Counted from the first letter of the stretch, positions 51,934-61,162 are shown. The stretch: 64,000 nucleotides of DNA from B3-G11 sp036985855 (GCA_036985855.1 BTQL01000001.1:38039-102038), one strand, 5' to 3'. Made by a program: numbers and translations. Notes: generated from the letters alone by a model not told the origin.

Positions 51934-52025
51934 GGTCCCTCCAGGATCCTCAACACCTTCTCGCGAGGCGCTGCACCAACCATACGCGAAGAACCAAGGC
52001 AGTCAAACTCCTGTACCGTCGAATC

Positions 52026-52697
52026 ATGCAGCCGATCATCGTGTTCGACGTCAACGAGACTCTTCTCGATCTCGGCCCCGTCCGGATCTGGTTCTCCGAA
52101 CGCTTCGGAAACCAGCCAGATGTGTCGACGTGGTTCTCTGAATTGCTGCGACTCACGTTCGTGTCATCAGTGTTGGATCGATACCACCCGTTCACCGACC
52201 TCGCAGCCGCGGCCCTCGAGACCACCACAGCGATCCACGGAGCTGACACCACCGAAGACGACATGAAGAGGATCAGGGGAATCCTCGCAACGCTTCCACC
52301 GCACGAGGATGTCGCCCAGGGTCTCGACCGCTTACACGGAACGGGTTTCACGGTCGCTGCGCTGACGAACTCACCGCAAGGAACCGCCGAGACTCAGCTC
52401 GAAAACGCAGGGATCGCCGACCTATTCGATGCGGTCATGTCCGTTGACATGGTCCGTCGATTCAAACCGCATTCTTCCGTGTACCGAGCTGCGGCACAGA
52501 AACTCGGTGTGGCGACGTCGGACCTCGTGATGGTCGCAGCACACGACTGGGATGTCGCCGGGGCAATGGCGTCTGGATGCGCCGGCGTGTTCATAACCAG
52601 ACCTGGCCAGGTCTACAGCCCGTCCCTCGACGCATCAACCATGACCGCGACCGACATCCATGACGCGGCCGGCCAGATCATCGCGCGCTACGCCTGA
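52026..52697 (+). CDS. HAD-superfamily hydrolase, haloacid dehalogenase type II
   Basis: 223 residues. Motif I is IVFDVNETLLDLG with nucleophile Asp8, motif II ALTNSPQGTAE, motif III Lys in RRFKPHSSVYR, and motif IV VAAHDWDVAGAMASG. This matches (S)-2-haloacid dehalogenase/FMN phosphatase-like enzymes. Substrate unknown. It is the only plus-strand gene within the ribosomal cluster. Confidence 0.88.
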   Translation: MQPIIVFDVNETLLDLGPVRIWFSERFGNQPDVSTWFSELLRLTFVSSVLDRYHPFTDLAAAALETTTAIHGADTTEDDMKRIRGILATLPPHEDVAQGLDRLHGTGFTVAALTNSPQGTAETQLENAGIADLFDAVMSVDMVRRFKPHSSVYRAAAQKLGVATSDLVMVAAHDWDVAGAMASGCAGVFITRPGQVYSPSLDASTMTATDIHDAAGQIIARYA

Positions 52698-52721
52698 GCA
52701 GATTCTCGTCTGGCGCCTGGA

Positions 52722-53516
52722 TCACTCGCCGCAGCCCTGGCCTCCGTTGATCGACGTGACGACATGCGCGGGTGTTCGGCCCGTGGCGAATCCCCACAGC
52801 CCCGTCCATGGCGCCAGTTTGTATGACCAGAAACCGACAGACGGATCAAACCAGGCCTCATCGATGACCAGGTCTGGTCCGCCGTAGGCAGTATCGAGCA
52901 TTTGAAGGGAGGATCCGATGCCGATGCCCTTCATGGTAAACAGCTCAGGTGTAGTGCCCGTGTAAGTGAAGGCATAGAAATGAGGGACACCCGCCGTCCA
53001 AAAGTCCGTGTCGGCCTGGGTGAACAGCAAAACGAGATCGTCCCAGTGCACGCCGCGAACCACCGGAGCGGGGCACACGCCATACGGTGAGGAGAACGCA
53101 TCGATCCATCCTGAGTCGTGGGTGGGCGCTCCGAGAACCGCGGCGACGGCCGCGATCGAGATCTCATCGTTCTCAGAGAAGGGCACCCACGTGTCACCGG
53201 CTTGAATACCCGCTCTCGTCAGTCCAACCGTCCCGGGCAGGGTGGTTGTAGTCGTCTCGACTGGTTTCGTAGTAGTTGTGGTCTCCAACGGAGCACTTGT
53301 GGTTGTCTCCGGAGTCTCGGTAGTGGTCGTGTCTGGAACCGTCGTAGTGGTTTCGGCAACCGTCGAAGTGTTCTCAACGCTCGTCGTTGTGGGCTCACCG
53401 ATAACGAGATCCTCCCCACCCGAACGTGTGATCAGCACCAACCCAACGGCCAATGCCAACAGTCCCGCCACGACCCAGGGCAGCCACTTCTGCAGATTCG
53501 GAGGAAGTTCGGTCAC
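52722..53516 (-). CDS. Membrane-anchored protein with Thr-rich linker, unknown function
   Basis: 264 residues: a short N-terminus, one TM helix (about 12-30), a Thr/Pro/Glu-rich linker (about 42-96, runs such as TTTTVPDTTTTETPETTT), then an extracytoplasmic domain of about 165 residues with Cys in GVCPAP and near the C-terminus (GQGCGE). The linker resembles cell-wall-spanning spacers of other exported proteins here. Family not recognised. Confidence 0.75.
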   Translation of the reverse strand: MTELPPNLQKWLPWVVAGLLALAVGLVLITRSGGEDLVIGEPTTTSVENTSTVAETTTTVPDTTTTETPETTTSAPLETTTTTKPVETTTTTLPGTVGLTRAGIQAGDTWVPFSENDEISIAAVAAVLGAPTHDSGWIDAFSSPYGVCPAPVVRGVHWDDLVLLFTQADTDFWTAGVPHFYAFTYTGTTPELFTMKGIGIGSSLQMLDTAYGGPDLVIDEAWFDPSVGFWSYKLAPWTGLWGFATGRTPAHVVTSINGGQGCGE

Positions 53517-53612
53517 GGCCTTGAGCGTAGGAAGCGGGTCAGTCCTTGCAAAGCATCGGCCCAGGAATTGCGAAGGAAATGGGAGCGAATGGCCGAATGC
53601 CGATGACGATCG

Positions 53613-54401
53613 TCAGATCAGCAGGGGTTCGGCAAGCGTACTCACGATGCTTCCCTCTTCCGTTATCAGAACCGTGTGCTCGAAGTGGGCGGAGAACGAG
53701 CCGTCTGCTGTGACAACCGTCCATTTGTCGTCGAGGACGACGGACTGCTCGGAGCCGAGGTTGAACATCGGCTCGATAGCGAACGCCATACCCGTCTTGA
53801 TACGAAGTCCTTTTCCCTGTTTTCCATAGTTCGGCACTGAAGGTGCCTCGTGCATCTGGCGGCCGATGCCATGCCCGACATAGTCTCGCACGACGCCGAT
53901 GTCGTGCGCATCAGCAGCAGCCTCGACGGCCGCACCGATGTCGCCGAGCCGATTCCCTGCTTTAGCTTGTTCGAGACCTGCCCACAGCGCGCGCTCGGTT
54001 ACGTCGAGCAGGTTCTGCACGTCATCTGCAACATCGCCGATCGCCATCGTAAACGCCGCATCTCCGTGCCAACCCTCATAGATCGCACCGGCATCGATCG
54101 AGATGACGTCCCCATCGCGGAGTGTGTGGTCACCAGGGATTCCATGCACGATGACCGAGTTCGGAGATGTGCAGAGAACACCGGGAAACGGATTCTGCGG
54201 GCTGCCATACCCAAGGAACGAAGAACGGCACCCATATCTATCGAGTATTTCGCGAGCGACCGCGTCGAGGTGATCTGTTCTGACGCCTGGGGCAGCGACC
54301 TCGCGCACGGCCGCGTGCATCGCAGCGACGCACTGACCCGCGATCTTCATCTTTTCGAAGTCAGCAGCAGTCTTCTTCGTGATGACACGCGTACCGGTCA
54401 T
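53613..54401 (-). CDS. map: Methionine aminopeptidase type I
   Basis: 262 residues. Metal ligands lie in DAGAIYEGWHGDAAFT (two Asp), GHGIGRQMHEAP (His), EPMF (Glu) and FEHTVLI (Glu). Removes N-terminal Met. ATG 54401 lies 7 nt after the adk stop; the longer in-frame extension overlaps adk. Confidence 0.96.
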   Translation of the reverse strand: MTGTRVITKKTAADFEKMKIAGQCVAAMHAAVREVAAPGVRTDHLDAVAREILDRYGCRSSFLGYGSPQNPFPGVLCTSPNSVIVHGIPGDHTLRDGDVISIDAGAIYEGWHGDAAFTMAIGDVADDVQNLLDVTERALWAGLEQAKAGNRLGDIGAAVEAAADAHDIGVVRDYVGHGIGRQMHEAPSVPNYGKQGKGLRIKTGMAFAIEPMFNLGSEQSVVLDDKWTVVTADGSFSAHFEHTVLITEEGSIVSTLAEPLLI

Positions 54402-54408
54402 CGCCGCA

Positions 54409-54966
54409 CTATGACTTTGCGAGAGCGAGCATGATCCTCGAGAACACCTCGTCGACTTGCCCAACACCGTCTACGACCAGCACGGACTGTCCATAGAAGT
54501 CGACGAGTGGCGCGGTCTCAGCTTCATACACTTCAAGTCGACGCCGAATCGCCTCCTCGTTGTCATCTGCGCGGCTCTGTTCCTTGGCGCGCTGAACCAG
54601 ACGCGTGACCACCTCTTCGGTACCGACATCGAGAAGTACAACAGTGCTGATCGCGTTGACAACGGAGTCATTCAACGCGTCTGCCTGGGCAACGTTCCGC
54701 GGGAACCCGTCGAGTAAGTAGCCGCAACGGGCATCGCGCTCAGACAATCGCTCGTCGACTATCGCCACGACGAGTTGATCCGAGACGAGCTCTCCAGACG
54801 CCATGACAGACTCAGCCTTCTTCCCAAGATCCGTACCAGCTCGCACTGCGTCCCTGAGCATGTCACCCGTTGAGATATGCGGAACATGCAGGGCGTTCGC
54901 GATCATCGTTGCCTGCGTGCCCTTGCCGGCACCCGGAGGTCCGAGCAGAAGGATCCTTCTTGCCAT
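54409..54966 (-). CDS. adk: Adenylate kinase
   Basis: 185 residues: P-loop GPPGAGKGTQA, STGDMLRDAVRAGT, GYLLDGFPRNVAQADAL. It lacks the long Cys-containing LID, so it is the short-lid form. Part of the secY-adk-map segment. Confidence 0.97.
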   Translation of the reverse strand: MARRILLLGPPGAGKGTQATMIANALHVPHISTGDMLRDAVRAGTDLGKKAESVMASGELVSDQLVVAIVDERLSERDARCGYLLDGFPRNVAQADALNDSVVNAISTVVLLDVGTEEVVTRLVQRAKEQSRADDNEEAIRRRLEVYEAETAPLVDFYGQSVLVVDGVGQVDEVFSRIMLALAKS

Positions 54967-55045
54967 CAGTTTCTCCCGTCTAGATCACCGTTCGTGACAC
55001 AGCGTACCGAGCATCTGTTCCCTGCTGGTTAGTTCCGTCCCGGCA

Positions 55046-56353
55046 CTAGCTGAGGAAACCCTCATAGTTGCGCATTGTCAACTGGCTCTCGATTTGCTTG
55101 GCGGTCTCGAGGGCGACACCGGCAACAATGATGATCGAAACGCCGGAGAGGCCCACGGGAACACCCCAGAACCAGCCGAGGATCGATGGCAGAACCGTCA
55201 CGAGGGCGAGATACGCTGCACCCGGCATGGTGATGCGGGCAAGCACATAGCTGAGATACTCAACCGTCGCGCGACCTGGGCGGATACCCGGGATGAAACC
55301 ACCCTGGCGCTGGATCATATCGGCTTGGCGCTCTGGATCGAACTGGATCGCCGTGTAGAAGTACGTGAAGAACACAACAAGCAGCGCAAGGAGAGCGATG
55401 TACCAGAGGCTCGGCGAGAAGCCGATACCTGAGGTCGAGAGCATGTTCTGATCGATCCAATCACGCACCGCCATGCCCCACCCCGTCGATGGTAGGGCAG
55501 ATGCGGCCAGCGTGGGAAAGTACATGATCGAGGTTGCGAAGATGACCGGGATGACGCCCGCCATGTTGACCTTCAGCGGAATGTACGTGGACTGCCCGCC
55601 CATGACCTTCCGACCGCGGACGCGCTTCGAGAACTGGACGGGGATCCGTCTCTGACCCTGTTCGATGAATATGATCCCGACGGTGAGAGCGATCATCGTC
55701 GCGAGGATGACGATGAACTGATAGGACTGCGAGTTCGCGTTCAGGATCGCCAGTTGACTCGGGATCTGGCTGACAATCGAGATGAAGATCAACAGCGACA
55801 TACCGTTGCCGATACCTCGTTGCGTGATCAGCTCGCCCATCCACATCAGCAGAGCCGTGCCTGCCGTCATCGTAACAACGATGATCACGACGTTCCTCGG
55901 CGTGAAGTTAGGGATGAGATCAAGCCCACCGGTGAACTGTCCGCTATGGAACAGATAGGCGAAGCCGGTCGACTGCAACAGGGCAAGGATGACCGTGGTG
56001 TATCGAGTCCACTGGGTGATGACCTTCCGTCCGTGCTCACCTTCCTCTTGCAGTGCCTGCAGTTTCGGGATCACAACCGTGAGCAATTGAAGGATGATCG
56101 AGGCAGTGATGTAAGGCATGATGCCAAGCGCAAAGATCGACAACTGCGTCAGCGCACCGCCTGAGAAGAGATTCAAGAGCCCAACGAACCCGGACTGCTG
56201 CGCTTGGTTTGCGAAGTCGCGGACAGCTTGCAGGTCGACCCCGGGAACCGGAATGGTCGCACCGAGGCGGTAGAGCGTGAAGATGAACAACGTAAACAGG
56301 AGCTTGTTACGCAGATCGTGGATCCTGAAGGCGTTCCTGAAGGCGGTGAGCAT
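55046..56353 (-). CDS. secY: Preprotein translocase subunit SecY
   Basis: 435 residues, ten TM helices: FTLYRLGATIPVPGVD start, GIMPYITASIILQLL, and the RQGGFIPGIRPGRATVEYL loop that contacts the ribosome and SecA. A 139-bp gap separates it from rplO, so it may have extra promoter or processing signals. Confidence 0.98.
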   Translation of the reverse strand: MLTAFRNAFRIHDLRNKLLFTLFIFTLYRLGATIPVPGVDLQAVRDFANQAQQSGFVGLLNLFSGGALTQLSIFALGIMPYITASIILQLLTVVIPKLQALQEEGEHGRKVITQWTRYTTVILALLQSTGFAYLFHSGQFTGGLDLIPNFTPRNVVIIVVTMTAGTALLMWMGELITQRGIGNGMSLLIFISIVSQIPSQLAILNANSQSYQFIVILATMIALTVGIIFIEQGQRRIPVQFSKRVRGRKVMGGQSTYIPLKVNMAGVIPVIFATSIMYFPTLAASALPSTGWGMAVRDWIDQNMLSTSGIGFSPSLWYIALLALLVVFFTYFYTAIQFDPERQADMIQRQGGFIPGIRPGRATVEYLSYVLARITMPGAAYLALVTVLPSILGWFWGVPVGLSGVSIIIVAGVALETAKQIESQLTMRNYEGFLS

Positions 56354-56492
56354 GTAAGTCCTGGGTGTCAGTTAATGGTGTTGTGTAATGGAATTGCGTT
56401 CACGAGATGGGGGCCGCGAGCTGCAGGGTACGGTCGTCGTGCGTTGAACGCGTACAACCGAGCCCGTGTCCTTGCAAGCAACTCTCCTCTCG

Positions 56493-56933
56493 CTACTCCT
56501 CGATCAGCTCGATCGATCCCCCGGCGGCTTTGATCTTGTCAGCGGCTCCAATCGAGAAGGCATGCGCCTTCACGGTGAGAGCTACACCGAGATCGCCCTG
56601 GCCAAGAACCTTGACCCTGCCGCGCTGTTTCACGAGACCCGCGTCGCGCAGGTCACCAGGGGTAACGGTCGCGCCGGCATCGAAGCCCGAAAGACGTTCC
56701 ACGTTTATCACCGTGTACTCGACACGGTTCGGGTTGTTGAAGCCCTTCAGTTTCGGGATTCGTCGTTGCAGAGGCGTCTGGCCACCCTCGAAGCCCTGAC
56801 GGACCTTGCTGCGAGCCTTGAGACCCTTGGTACCTCGACCGGCCGTCTTTCCACGCCGGCCGGCTTCGCCTCGACCCACGCGAATCTTTCGCTTCTTCGA
56901 GCCTTCAGGAGGCCGCAGATGATGGAGTTTCAT
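56493..56933 (-). CDS. rplO: Ribosomal protein L15
   Basis: 146 residues: KLHHLRPPEGSKKRKIRVGRGEAGRRGKTAGRGTKG start and the RRIPKLKGF core. TGATG-coupled to rpmD. Confidence 0.96.
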   Translation of the reverse strand: MKLHHLRPPEGSKKRKIRVGRGEAGRRGKTAGRGTKGLKARSKVRQGFEGGQTPLQRRIPKLKGFNNPNRVEYTVINVERLSGFDAGATVTPGDLRDAGLVKQRGRVKVLGQGDLGVALTVKAHAFSIGAADKIKAAGGSIELIEE

Positions 56934-57115
56934 CAGATTTCCTCCACTTCAAGCAAGTGCTTGGCGCGGAAGACCATGCCGCGAATGCTCGGATTGTCCG
57001 GCTGTTCGACGGTTGAGTTGATCCTTGAAAGACCCAGGCCCTTCACGGTGGCACGCGTCTTCGGTTTCTCGCCGATGAGGCTACGCCGAAGCGTGATCTT
57101 GAGTTTGTCGGCCAT
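56933..57115 (-). CDS. rpmD: Ribosomal protein L30
   Basis: 60 residues: LKITLRRSLIGEKPKTRATVKGLGLSRINSTVEQPDNPSIRGM. ATG 57115 gives the usual length; it lies 2 nt after the rpsE stop. Confidence 0.96.
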   Translation of the reverse strand: MADKLKITLRRSLIGEKPKTRATVKGLGLSRINSTVEQPDNPSIRGMVFRAKHLLEVEEI

Positions 57116-57117
57116 GA

Positions 57118-57855
57118 TCACACTTTCGTCCGTGCAAGTTCGGATGAGTTGTATGCAGCGAGTAGCGCCGGAGGAAAGATCTCCTCTGCGCGCTTTCCGC
57201 GAGCTTTTGCAACCTGGTCGGGGCGCATCTGGCTCTTCAACGCATCAACCGTTGCCTTGGCAACGTTGATGTGCGTGGGAGAACCGAGCGACTTGGCAAG
57301 CACATTGTTGACGCCGGCGGCCTCCAGTATCTGGCGTACCGCCCCTCCGGCGATAACACCGGTACCAGGTGCGGCCGGCTTCAAGAGCACCCGACTTGCA
57401 CCTTGTACACCGATGATCTCGTGGATGATTGTTTGACCTGCCATCGGTACATCGAACATATCGTTGCGGGCAAGTTCGAACGCCTTTTGGATCGCAGCGG
57501 GCACTTCCTTGGCCTTGCCGTATCCGACACCAACGCGACCCTTGCCGTCGCCAACTGCCACAAGTGCCGTAAAGGAGAATCTGCGTCCGCCCTTGACAAC
57601 CTTGGACACCCGGTTGATCGTGATCACGCGCTCGTCGAACTCGGGAACGTCCCGTTCCCGACGGTCGCGACGGTCGCGACGGTCGCGACCTCGACCCCGG
57701 CCGCGGTCACCGCCACCACCAGCGCCCCCTCCGGCACGACCGCGGTTGCGGTCCTGGGGTTTGCCGGCTTGTGGTGCTGATCCCTTTGGCTCGCCCTTCC
57801 GGGGCGCCGATGCCGGTTGTTTGCTGACCGTCGTTTTGCTTTGTTCAGTAGTCAT
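57118..57855 (-). CDS. rpsE: Ribosomal protein S5 with basic low-complexity N-terminal extension
   Basis: 245 residues; the core (about 69-245) has ERVITINRVSKVVKGGRRFSFTALVAVGDGKGRVGVGYGKA and GSPTHINVAKATVDAL. Residues 1-68 are Lys/Pro/Gln-rich, then Gly/Arg-rich (RGRAGGGAGGGGDRGRGRG) and end in three DRR units. RGG-like tails often bind RNA. Confidence 0.95.
   Translation of the reverse strand: MTTEQSKTTVSKQPASAPRKGEPKGSAPQAGKPQDRNRGRAGGGAGGGGDRGRGRGRDRRDRRDRRERDVPEFDERVITINRVSKVVKGGRRFSFTALVAVGDGKGRVGVGYGKAKEVPAAIQKAFELARNDMFDVPMAGQTIIHEIIGVQGASRVLLKPAAPGTGVIAGGAVRQILEAAGVNNVLAKSLGSPTHINVAKATVDALKSQMRPDQVAKARGKRAEEIFPPALLAAYNSSELARTKV
57661..57687. repeat. Three tandem 9-bp units in rpsE
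   Basis: ACGGTCGCG repeated three times without interruption, encoding the DRR-DRR-DRR run of the S5 extension. In-frame microsatellite. Confidence 0.85.
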
Positions 57856-57864
57856 CGCTCGCTC

Positions 57865-58218
57865 CTAGAACTCGAGGCCGGATTCACGGGCTGCATCTGC
57901 GAGTGCCCTGATTCGGCCGTGGTACTTGAAACCACCACGGTCGAACGCAACCCTGGAAACGCCAGCGTCTTTGGCACGAGCACCGACGAGCGCGCCCACC
58001 TCTGTCGCGGTGTCCACCGTGAGGGTCTTCCCCTTCACAGCCGACTCCTTCGAAGAGGCGGATGCGATCGTACGACCGCTCTCGTCATCGATGACCTGTG
58101 CGTAAATGTGCTTGTTGCTTCGAAAAACCGCGAGGCGGGGCTTGGAAGCTGTGCCATCCACCGACTTGCGAACCCTGAAGTGCCTGCGACGGCGTGCGTC
58201 TGTACGGGTACCCCTCAT
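57865..58218 (-). CDS. rplR: Ribosomal protein L18
   Basis: 117 residues: RRRHFRVRKSVDGTASKPRLAVFRSNKHIYAQVIDDESG and VAFDRGGFKYHGRIRALADAARESGLEF. ATGA overlap with rplF. Confidence 0.97.
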   Translation of the reverse strand: MRGTRTDARRRRHFRVRKSVDGTASKPRLAVFRSNKHIYAQVIDDESGRTIASASSKESAVKGKTLTVDTATEVGALVGARAKDAGVSRVAFDRGGFKYHGRIRALADAARESGLEF

Positions 58219-58757
58219 ACGGAGACTCCTGCCTTACCGGCCTTGCGTCGCACGTACTCATCTGAGTACCGGATTCCTTTGCCCTTGTAGGGCTCAGGGG
58301 GCCGGACCGCCCGAATGTCGGCAGCGACCTGGCCAACCTTCTGCTTGTCGATACCACTGACGATTATCTTCGTCGGTTCAGGTACTTCGAACGTGATGCC
58401 CTCTGGGGCATCGATGCTTACGGGATGGGAGAAGCCGACCAGTAGCTCAAGCGTGTTGCCCTTGAGTGCAGCGCGATAGCCAACACCCACGGCCGTCAGT
58501 TCCTTCGTATACCCATCGGTCACACCAATCACCATGTTGTTGATGAGCGCCCGCGTGAGCCCATGCAGAGCTCGGTTCTCACGCTCATCGTTCTCTCGTG
58601 CAACGGTCAAAATGCCGTCGTCGACTGCAACGGCGATTGTGGCGCTGATCGCCTGGGTGAGCGAGCCCTTCGGACCCTTCACCACGACGTCATTGGCATT
58701 CACCTTCACCTCGACACCTGCCGGCAGGCTGATCGGACTATTTCCAATACGACTCAT
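58215..58757 (-). CDS. rplF: Ribosomal protein L6
   Basis: 180 residues: SRIGNSPISLPAGVEVKVNANDVVVKGPKGSL start and C-terminal RPPEPYKGKGIRYSDEYVRRKAGKAG. ATG 58757 lies 1 nt after the rpsH stop region; the longer frame overlaps rpsH and is rejected. Confidence 0.97.
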   Translation of the reverse strand: MSRIGNSPISLPAGVEVKVNANDVVVKGPKGSLTQAISATIAVAVDDGILTVARENDERENRALHGLTRALINNMVIGVTDGYTKELTAVGVGYRAALKGNTLELLVGFSHPVSIDAPEGITFEVPEPTKIIVSGIDKQKVGQVAADIRAVRPPEPYKGKGIRYSDEYVRRKAGKAGVSV

Positions 58758-58758
58758 G

Positions 58759-59154
58759 TCACCACACCTTGCAAAGGACCTCGCCGCCGACATTGCGGCG
58801 ACGGGCATCGCGGTCAGTCATGACGCCTGACGAAGTCGATACGATCGAAACACCGAGGCCGCCCCGGACCCGACCGATGTCGGTCGCACCCGCATAAACA
58901 CGCCTACCAGGTTTCGAGATGCGCTGGATGCCCCTGAGCACCCGCTGCCTTTCGGAGTCATATCGAAGCTCTACGACGAGTTCAGTGCCGACCTCACCAT
59001 CCTGGGTCTTCCAACTATCGATGTAACCCTCCTCGGAAAGGATCCGAGCGATCTCTTCCTTGAGCTTGGACGATGGCATCGCCGTGGACGGATGAAGCGC
59101 CGTATTGGCATTCCGGATCCTGGTCAGCATGTCAGCAATGGGATCTGTATACAT
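58759..59154 (-). CDS. rpsH: Ribosomal protein S8
   Basis: 131 residues: TDPIADMLTRIRNANTA start and C-terminal STSSGVMTDRDARRRNVGGEVLCKVW. ATG 59154 is 2 nt after the rpsN stop. S8 represses the spc operon in Escherichia coli. Confidence 0.97.
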   Translation of the reverse strand: MYTDPIADMLTRIRNANTALHPSTAMPSSKLKEEIARILSEEGYIDSWKTQDGEVGTELVVELRYDSERQRVLRGIQRISKPGRRVYAGATDIGRVRGGLGVSIVSTSSGVMTDRDARRRNVGGEVLCKVW

Positions 59155-59156
59155 GA

Positions 59157-59462
59157 CTACCACGACGCCTTTCTGATTCCGGGAAGCTCACCAAGATGGG
59201 CCATATCCCTCAGGGCGATACGCGATATACCGAATTTGCGGAAATAGCCGCGTGGTCTGCCACTCACCACGCACCGGTTGCGGTAGCGCGTCGCGCTTGC
59301 GTCGCGAGGCATCTTTGCGATTTTGACGTAAGCCTCACGCTTGTCCTCGTATGTCGCCTCTGGGTCCTTGATGATGATGATGAGCTCGGCACGTCGTTCC
59401 GCGTAGCGGTCGACGAGCTGTTTGCGCTTGTTGTTCTTGGCGATCTTTGAAGTCTTCGCCAT
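59157..59462 (-). CDS. rpsN: Ribosomal protein S14, long zinc-free form
   Basis: 101 residues: AKTSKIAKNNKRKQLVDRYAERRAELI and C-terminal RCVVSGRPRGYFRKFGISRIALRDMAHLGELPGIRKASW. It has only one Cys and no CXXC pairs, so it is the zinc-independent type and not the 61-residue zinc form common in this position in many Gram-positives. Confidence 0.95.
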   Translation of the reverse strand: MAKTSKIAKNNKRKQLVDRYAERRAELIIIIKDPEATYEDKREAYVKIAKMPRDASATRYRNRCVVSGRPRGYFRKFGISRIALRDMAHLGELPGIRKASW

Positions 59463-60019
59463 CAGACACCTACCTGCTGTCGACGGAACGGGAACCCGAA
59501 CGCACTCAGGAGGGCATCCCCCTGGGCATCGGTCTCCGCGGTGGTCACCATGGTGATGTCCATACCGCGGACCTTCATGACTTTGTCATAGTCGATCTCG
59601 GGAAAGATCAGCTGCTCGGTTACACCGAAGCTGTAGTTCCCGCGACCGTCGAACCCTTTCGGGCTCATTCCACGAAAATCTCGGATGCGAGGAATCGCAA
59701 GAGCAATGAGCCTATCAAGGAACTCCCACATACGTTCACCGCGAAGCGTCACGGAGGCACCGATTGCTTGGCCCTCGCGGATCTTGAAGTTCGAGACCGA
59801 CTTACGTGCCCTGTTGACCTTCGGCTGCTGGCCAGTGATGATCCGTAGATCCTCAACCACACCGTTGATCAGCTTTGCGTCAGCCGCAGCATCACCGGCA
59901 CCCATATTGACGACGATCTTGCTGAGACGCGGAACTTGCATCACGTTGTCGAGACCGAGCTCCTTCTGGAGCTGATCGCGGATCTCGCCGTTGTATTGGT
60001 CCTTGAGACGTGGTGCCAT
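59462..60019 (-). CDS. rplE: Ribosomal protein L5
   Basis: 185 residues: LQKELGLDNVMQVPRLSKIVVNMGAGDA and RDFRGMSPKGFDGRGNYSFGVTEQLIFPEIDYDKV. TGATG-coupled on both sides. Confidence 0.97.
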   Translation of the reverse strand: MAPRLKDQYNGEIRDQLQKELGLDNVMQVPRLSKIVVNMGAGDAAADAKLINGVVEDLRIITGQQPKVNRARKSVSNFKIREGQAIGASVTLRGERMWEFLDRLIALAIPRIRDFRGMSPKGFDGRGNYSFGVTEQLIFPEIDYDKVMKVRGMDITMVTTAETDAQGDALLSAFGFPFRRQQVGV

Positions 60020-60324
60020 CAGAGATCACTCCCGCATTTCCTGCATACCCTGAACTTCGTACCTTCGTCATCGATTCGGGCACCGATCTTTGTGGGGCCG
60101 CACTCCTTGCAGACGATCATCACGTTCGATGCGTTGATCGGCATGTCCTTATCGATGATGCCGCCCGTGTTGAGATCTCCTGAAGGTCTTTGGTGACGCT
60201 TTGCAGTAGCAACACCCTCGACGATGATCCTGTTGACCTTCGGGAGCACCTTGGCGACCTTGGACTCCTTGCCGGCATCCTTGCCGGAGATGACCATGAC
60301 TGTGTCTCCACTACGCAGCTTCAT
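60019..60324 (-). CDS. rplX: Ribosomal protein L24
   Basis: 101 residues: KLRSGDTVMVISGKDAGKESKVAKVLP (KOW motif) and a C-terminal CKEC...CRKC zinc pair. ATG 60324 shares its A with the rplN stop. Confidence 0.96.
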   Translation of the reverse strand: MKLRSGDTVMVISGKDAGKESKVAKVLPKVNRIIVEGVATAKRHQRPSGDLNTGGIIDKDMPINASNVMIVCKECGPTKIGARIDDEGTKFRVCRKCGSDL

Positions 60325-60692
60325 CACAGCACCTCCGGTGCGAGGGATACGATGCGCATGAACTTCTTGTCTCGCAGCTCACGACCAACCGGTCCAAAGA
60401 TTCGGGTACCACGAGGCTGACTCTGGTCGTCGATGAGCACGCAAGCGTTCTCATCGAAACGAATGTACGAGCCATCCTCGCGCCGTGTCTCCTTCCGGGT
60501 ACGAACGACCACTGCTTTGACCACCTCGCCCTTTTTGACGCTTCCGCCGGGCGTGGCATCCTTCACAGTTGCAACGATCACGTCGCCGACCGCGGCGTAT
60601 CTGCGGCCCGACCCACCGAGTACGCGGATCGTCAAGACCTCGCGTGCGCCGGAGTTGTCTGCAACCTTGAGGCGCGATTCCTGCTGAATCAT
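60324..60692 (-). CDS. rplN: Ribosomal protein L14
   Basis: 122 residues: IQQESRLKVADNSGAREVLTIRVLGGS and IFGPVGRELRDKKFMRIVSLAPEVL. ATG 60692 overlaps the rpsQ stop (ATGA). Confidence 0.97.
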   Translation of the reverse strand: MIQQESRLKVADNSGAREVLTIRVLGGSGRRYAAVGDVIVATVKDATPGGSVKKGEVVKAVVVRTRKETRREDGSYIRFDENACVLIDDQSQPRGTRIFGPVGRELRDKKFMRIVSLAPEVL

Positions 60693-60943
60693 CGAGCACG
60701 CTCCACGACCTCTTCGACACGCCACCTCTTCGACTTGGAGAGCGGACGGGTCTCGACGATGCGAACGGTGTCGCCAACGTTGGCGTCGTTTGCCTCGTCG
60801 TGTGCGTGGTACTTCTTTCGGATGGGAATGGTCTTTCCGTAGCGTGCGTGACGCTTCTGGTCCCGTACCTCGACGGTGACGGTCTTGTCACGGCTGTCGG
60901 AAACCACGACTCCGACGCGGGCCTTGCGGCGTGCGCGTTCCAT
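60689..60943 (-). CDS. rpsQ: Ribosomal protein S17
   Basis: 84 residues: RKARVGVVVSDSRDKTVTVEV and KKYHAHDEANDANVGDTVRIVETRPLSKSKRWRV. Directly abuts the rpmC stop. Confidence 0.96.
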   Translation of the reverse strand: MERARRKARVGVVVSDSRDKTVTVEVRDQKRHARYGKTIPIRKKYHAHDEANDANVGDTVRIVETRPLSKSKRWRVEEVVERAR

Positions 60944-61162
60944 CTATGCCTCCTCCTGCTGTGATTGCCAGGCCGCGAGCTCCTGCTCACGCATCACGGT
61001 TGCGACGCGGGCGACGTCCCGTTTGACCTGCTTGATCCTTGATGTGTTGTCGAGCTGATTGGTGACATGTTGGAAGCGAAGGTTGAAGAGTTCTTCCTTC
61101 GACTCGTCGAGCATCTCACCGAGCTCCTTGTAGTTCAGCTTGCGAAGCTCCGAGGCGTTCAT
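60944..61162 (-). CDS. rpmC: Ribosomal protein L29
   Basis: 72 residues: ASELRKLNYKELGEMLDESKEELFNLRFQHVTNQLDNTSRIKQVKRDVARV, the standard two-helix L29. ATGA overlap with rplP. Confidence 0.96.
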   Translation of the reverse strand: MNASELRKLNYKELGEMLDESKEELFNLRFQHVTNQLDNTSRIKQVKRDVARVATVMREQELAAWQSQQEEA

